This document shows, in pieces, positions 30,648 to 32,617 of a stretch of DNA of 32,617 bases (positions within the stretch are counted from its first letter, which is position 1; each line of letters opens with the position of its first letter). The notes below the pieces were generated by a model that saw only the letters and a list, made by a program, of their open reading frames with translations, had not been told where the DNA came from and did no database searches. Made by a program: the position numbers and the translations under genes. The DNA is from an uncultured Lachnospiraceae bacterium (lineage in GTDB: Bacteria; Bacillota; Clostridia; Lachnospirales; Lachnospiraceae). The stretch lies in the NCBI GenBank assembly GCA_949051815.1, contig CARQVR010000035.1, positions 1 to 32,617 of the forward strand, given 5' to 3'.

Positions 30648-31520
30648 TCACGAAACCGTGATCCGATAAGACGCCTCGAAAGCCGCCCCCGACAGTTTTT
30701 GTCCCCACTCCCGTTCTTTAAAATCTCCTGTAAAATCCACACTGTCACACCGGCCGTACCACGGCTCGATGCAGATAAACGGCGCCTTTTTCTTCGGCGG
30801 CGACCAGACGCCGAACAAAGGCGCGTCAAAGTCAACCGTCAGGTACGGCGTGCCGTCAGGTCTCGCCAGCGCCACGCTGTGCGCCTGATCTCCTTCGATC
30901 ACCAGCGCATCGTTGTCAAAAAGATCCGCCGTGACGGCAAGCGCCCCATCCCGCAGCGCGTAGGTCTTCTTCTCCTTACCCGCCAGTCCTGCGTCAATAC
31001 AGGTGGATATCACCTGCTCTTTCGCATCAAAAAGCAGCTTATACTGTGTCTGGTCTGTACCCGGATCAATGGGACACAGAAATCCGGGATGCCCGCCTAT
31101 GGAAAACCAGAGCGGCTCTCCCGCCTGACTGGTTACCCGCCACTTCACCGCCACCGTGCGGCCGGAAATCTCATAGCCGATCTCCAGAAGGAACGGGAAC
31201 GGATATTTCTGCAAGGTCTCCTCATCAGAGCGCAAAGTAAACCAGATTTCCGAAGCCACCTGACTCTTTAACTGAAATTCCATATCTCTGGCAAAGCCGT
31301 GCTGCCCCATGGTATACTCTCTGCCATCCACCCGGTATGTACCGTTCTTTAAACCGCCTACAATGGGAAAAAGCACTGGCGACGTCCGCCCCCAGTAGGC
31401 GGGATCACCGTGCCACATGTACTCTCTTTGATCGGGCAGGCTCTTTAAGGATTTAAGCTCCGCCCCCATGCTGTCCACCTGTATCGTAATCTTGTCATTA
31501 CTGATCTGAAATAACGCCAT
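30648..31520 (-). CDS. Aldose 1-epimerase family protein
   Basis: A 290-aa mutarotase-like protein. Visible motifs are WGRTSPVLFPIVGG (about residues 43-56), GQHGFARD with H74, and SIGGHPGF with H144, the two catalytic-type histidines of the family. The closest subgroup is the LacX/YeaD-like proteins, which may act on hexose phosphates or other sugars; the substrate is not readable. GGAGGAGG precedes the ATG by a few bases, and a TATAAT -10 lies 24 nt upstream of the start. It heads the ABC/COG0523 run but may simply be adjacent. Confidence 0.92.
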   Translation of the reverse strand: MALFQISNDKITIQVDSMGAELKSLKSLPDQREYMWHGDPAYWGRTSPVLFPIVGGLKNGTYRVDGREYTMGQHGFARDMEFQLKSQVASEIWFTLRSDEETLQKYPFPFLLEIGYEISGRTVAVKWRVTSQAGEPLWFSIGGHPGFLCPIDPGTDQTQYKLLFDAKEQVISTCIDAGLAGKEKKTYALRDGALAVTADLFDNDALVIEGDQAHSVALARPDGTPYLTVDFDAPLFGVWSPPKKKAPFICIEPWYGRCDSVDFTGDFKEREWGQKLSGAAFEASYRITVS

Positions 31521-31543
31521 AACCTCCTCCTTTTCTTCACCCC

Positions 31544-31549
31544 ATTATA
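31544..31549 (-). promoter_or_regulatory. -10 element upstream of the epimerase-like gene
   Basis: The minus strand reads a perfect TATAAT 24 nt before the epimerase ATG, leaving a short leader that holds GGAGGAGG. No good -35 is visible. A second weaker site, GATACAAT, lies some 40 nt further upstream. The 103-nt gap contains nothing else recognisable. Confidence 0.4.
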
Positions 31550-31623
31550 CTGCTTCCCCGAAATCCGCCGAAAAACCCCTGTCTTTGACCATTGTATCAC
31601 AGCTTCCCGAAAAAAGGTATCTT

Positions 31624-32418
31624 TTAATCCCCCGTGATCTCCCGGTATGCCGCCACGACCTGATTCACGGGCACCCCCGCGATCTCATTCTGATAGGTGC
31701 CCCCCGCCAGCAGACCGGCCAGCCTCCCGCGGCTGTCAAATATACCGCCGCCGGACATGCCCTCTCTGGCAAAGCCGCGCCCGTAGAGCATTTCTCCTCC
31801 AAAGGTTTCAATATATCTGCCGGTATCCTCCAAAACAGCTTCCTGAAAAATCGTCTCATCGGCCTCCGGACCCGCTCCCAGAATAAAAATCTTCTCGCCC
31901 GTCCTAAGGCCGTCATACATTTCCTCGTCCGCAAAAACGCTGCGAAGCCCGGAAAGGGCTGACATGCCAAGTTCTTCCTTCTCCACAAGCAAAAACCCTG
32001 CGTCGCAGCTTTCGGCGCTTCCAAGCACGCGGGCGCCCGTGTAATAACCTGCCGGAAACCGGATCACCCCCGACTCTTCCCGCCAGTACGCCAGCACATG
32101 CCTGTTCGTCGCGATCACCGCGCCCTCCGCCGTCAGCCGGAAAACCACCCCGCTGCCGTAGGCCTTCCCCATTTGAATCCGCACCACGCTGTCCTTTACG
32201 TTCTCAAGCGCCGCTTCCGGATCCGGCTCTTCCAGAACGGGACAGTGAAACAGGTCAAGCGCAAGCATCCCCTCATAAATATCTTCTTCACTCACGCTCT
32301 GGATCAGATGAGGCGGCTGGGACACATCCTCCGCCTGCACGGACAGCCCCTGCAAAAACCATCCCAGGCAAAATATAATAACAGTGGATATTTTATAGAT
32401 TCTTCCGCCTTTTACCAC
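31624..32418 (-). CDS. Secreted trypsin-like serine protease
   Basis: A 264-aa exported chymotrypsin-fold (trypsin_2-like) protease. A signal peptide covers about the first 30 residues (YKISTVIIFCLGWFLQGLSVQA). The triad is seen in order: His in ATNRHVLAYW, Asp in ESCDAGFLLV and Ser in GMSGGGIFD, which lie about 32 and 83 residues apart. It has no PDZ domain, unlike HtrA. The GTG at 32418 is preferred because AAGGAG is 6 nt upstream; the ATG two codons earlier (32424) directly abuts that site. Its target is unknown, and it has no operon partner in the window. Confidence 0.9.
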   Translation of the reverse strand: MVKGGRIYKISTVIIFCLGWFLQGLSVQAEDVSQPPHLIQSVSEEDIYEGMLALDLFHCPVLEEPDPEAALENVKDSVVRIQMGKAYGSGVVFRLTAEGAVIATNRHVLAYWREESGVIRFPAGYYTGARVLGSAESCDAGFLLVEKEELGMSALSGLRSVFADEEMYDGLRTGEKIFILGAGPEADETIFQEAVLEDTGRYIETFGGEMLYGRGFAREGMSGGGIFDSRGRLAGLLAGGTYQNEIAGVPVNQVVAAYREITGD

Positions 32419-32455
32419 AGGCATCTCCTTGCCGGTTTTCCCTTTTTACCTTTCA

Positions 32456-32501
32456 ATCAGGGGCACGTGGAGGACTGCGCGCCGCTCCCCGTGCCCCTGA
32501 T
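32456..32501 (-). other. Hairpin downstream of RNase P RNA
   Basis: ATCAGGGGCACG (32456-32467) and CGTGCCCCTGAT (32490-32501) form a perfect 12-bp stem around a 22-nt loop. It is 27 nt after the presumed RNA 3' end. On the minus strand the next bases are TTGAAAGGTAAAAAGG, without a U-tract, so it is not a standard intrinsic terminator. It may aid 3' processing or stop transcription in a factor-dependent way. Confidence 0.5.
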
Positions 32502-32528
32502 CGGAAAAACCATAATTACGCATTTCAC

Positions 32529-32617
32529 GCTGATAAGCGGAACGATAAGCCGGGTTATGTCGTGAATGATCATCTATCTAGGAGTTTCGTCGCCGAAACC
32601 CTCCAGCGACCTACCTG
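32529..32617 (-). ncRNA. rnpB: RNase P RNA, 3' end (partial)
   Basis: The minus strand contains the universal 3' core of RNase P RNA: a CTAGATAGATGATC segment, CACGACATAACCCGGCTTAT, and just upstream GGTAGGTCGCTGGAGG. This matches the bacterial type-A pattern CTAGATGAATGA...ACAGAACCCGGCTTA as I recall it. The RNA processes tRNA 5' ends together with RnpA. The 5' part lies beyond the window edge, and the exact 3' end in helix P1 is estimated. Confidence 0.92.

Overview
The window looks like a chromosomal segment from an anaerobic, spore-forming Clostridia, most likely a Lachnospiraceae member. The basis is the conserved block spoIIIAA-AH / asp23 / nusB / xseAB / ispA / dxs / tlyA / nadK / argR / recN / spoIVB / Spo0A-type gene, moderate GC content, GGAGG-type ribosome binding sites, frequent GTG/TTG starts and a type-A-like RNase P RNA. 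Almost every gene is on the minus strand, so operons read from high to low coordinates; the one plus-strand gene is a PHP-domain phosphoesterase at 25082-25912. The placement is by recognition only; no database was searched.

Layout from right to left, in transcription order. 32529-32617 is the 3' end of RNase P RNA. 31624-32418 is a secreted trypsin-like protease. 25924-31520 holds an aldose-1-epimerase-like protein, a two-gene ABC-2 exporter, two COG0523 (CobW-type) GTPases, and a CmpB-like membrane protein. One GTPase carries a His/Cys minisatellite; the other is fused to a YcgQ/DUF1980-like domain. 19688-24893 is the complete spoIIIA operon with a candidate sigma-E promoter. 16550-19373 has prfC (RF3) and an exported transglutaminase-like protein. 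7156-16465 is the asp23-nusB-xseA-xseB-ispA-dxs-tlyA-nadK-argR-recN housekeeping run. 5714-7060 is spoIVB. Then come a methyl-accepting chemotaxis protein, a LacI-family regulator, a Spo0A-like protein that lacks the receiver domain, glgA, and the first codons of a polysaccharide-flippase-like gene.

The genes join two themes. The first is sporulation: the SpoIIIA channel and the SpoIVB signalling protease connect mother cell and forespore, and the Spo0A-like DNA-binding protein sits at the usual spo0A position. The second is core information and isoprenoid metabolism: RF3, NusB, exonuclease VII, RecN, NAD kinase, FPP synthase and DXS. The right-hand accessory operon looks metal-related because of its two COG0523 proteins.

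The most unusual observations are these. (1) A stand-alone Spo0A effector domain lies where full-length spo0A is expected, with an MCP and a LacI gene intervening. (2) Four nested-palindrome intergenic elements each begin within about 11 nt of the stop codon of the upstream gene; two of them are clear copies of one family. (3) SpoIIIAE appears to lack its usual signal peptide exactly where one of these elements separates it from spoIIIAD. (4) A COG0523 GTPase carries a 51-bp-period His/Cys repeat with alternating variants. I see no defence system, CRISPR array, insertion sequence or tRNA.
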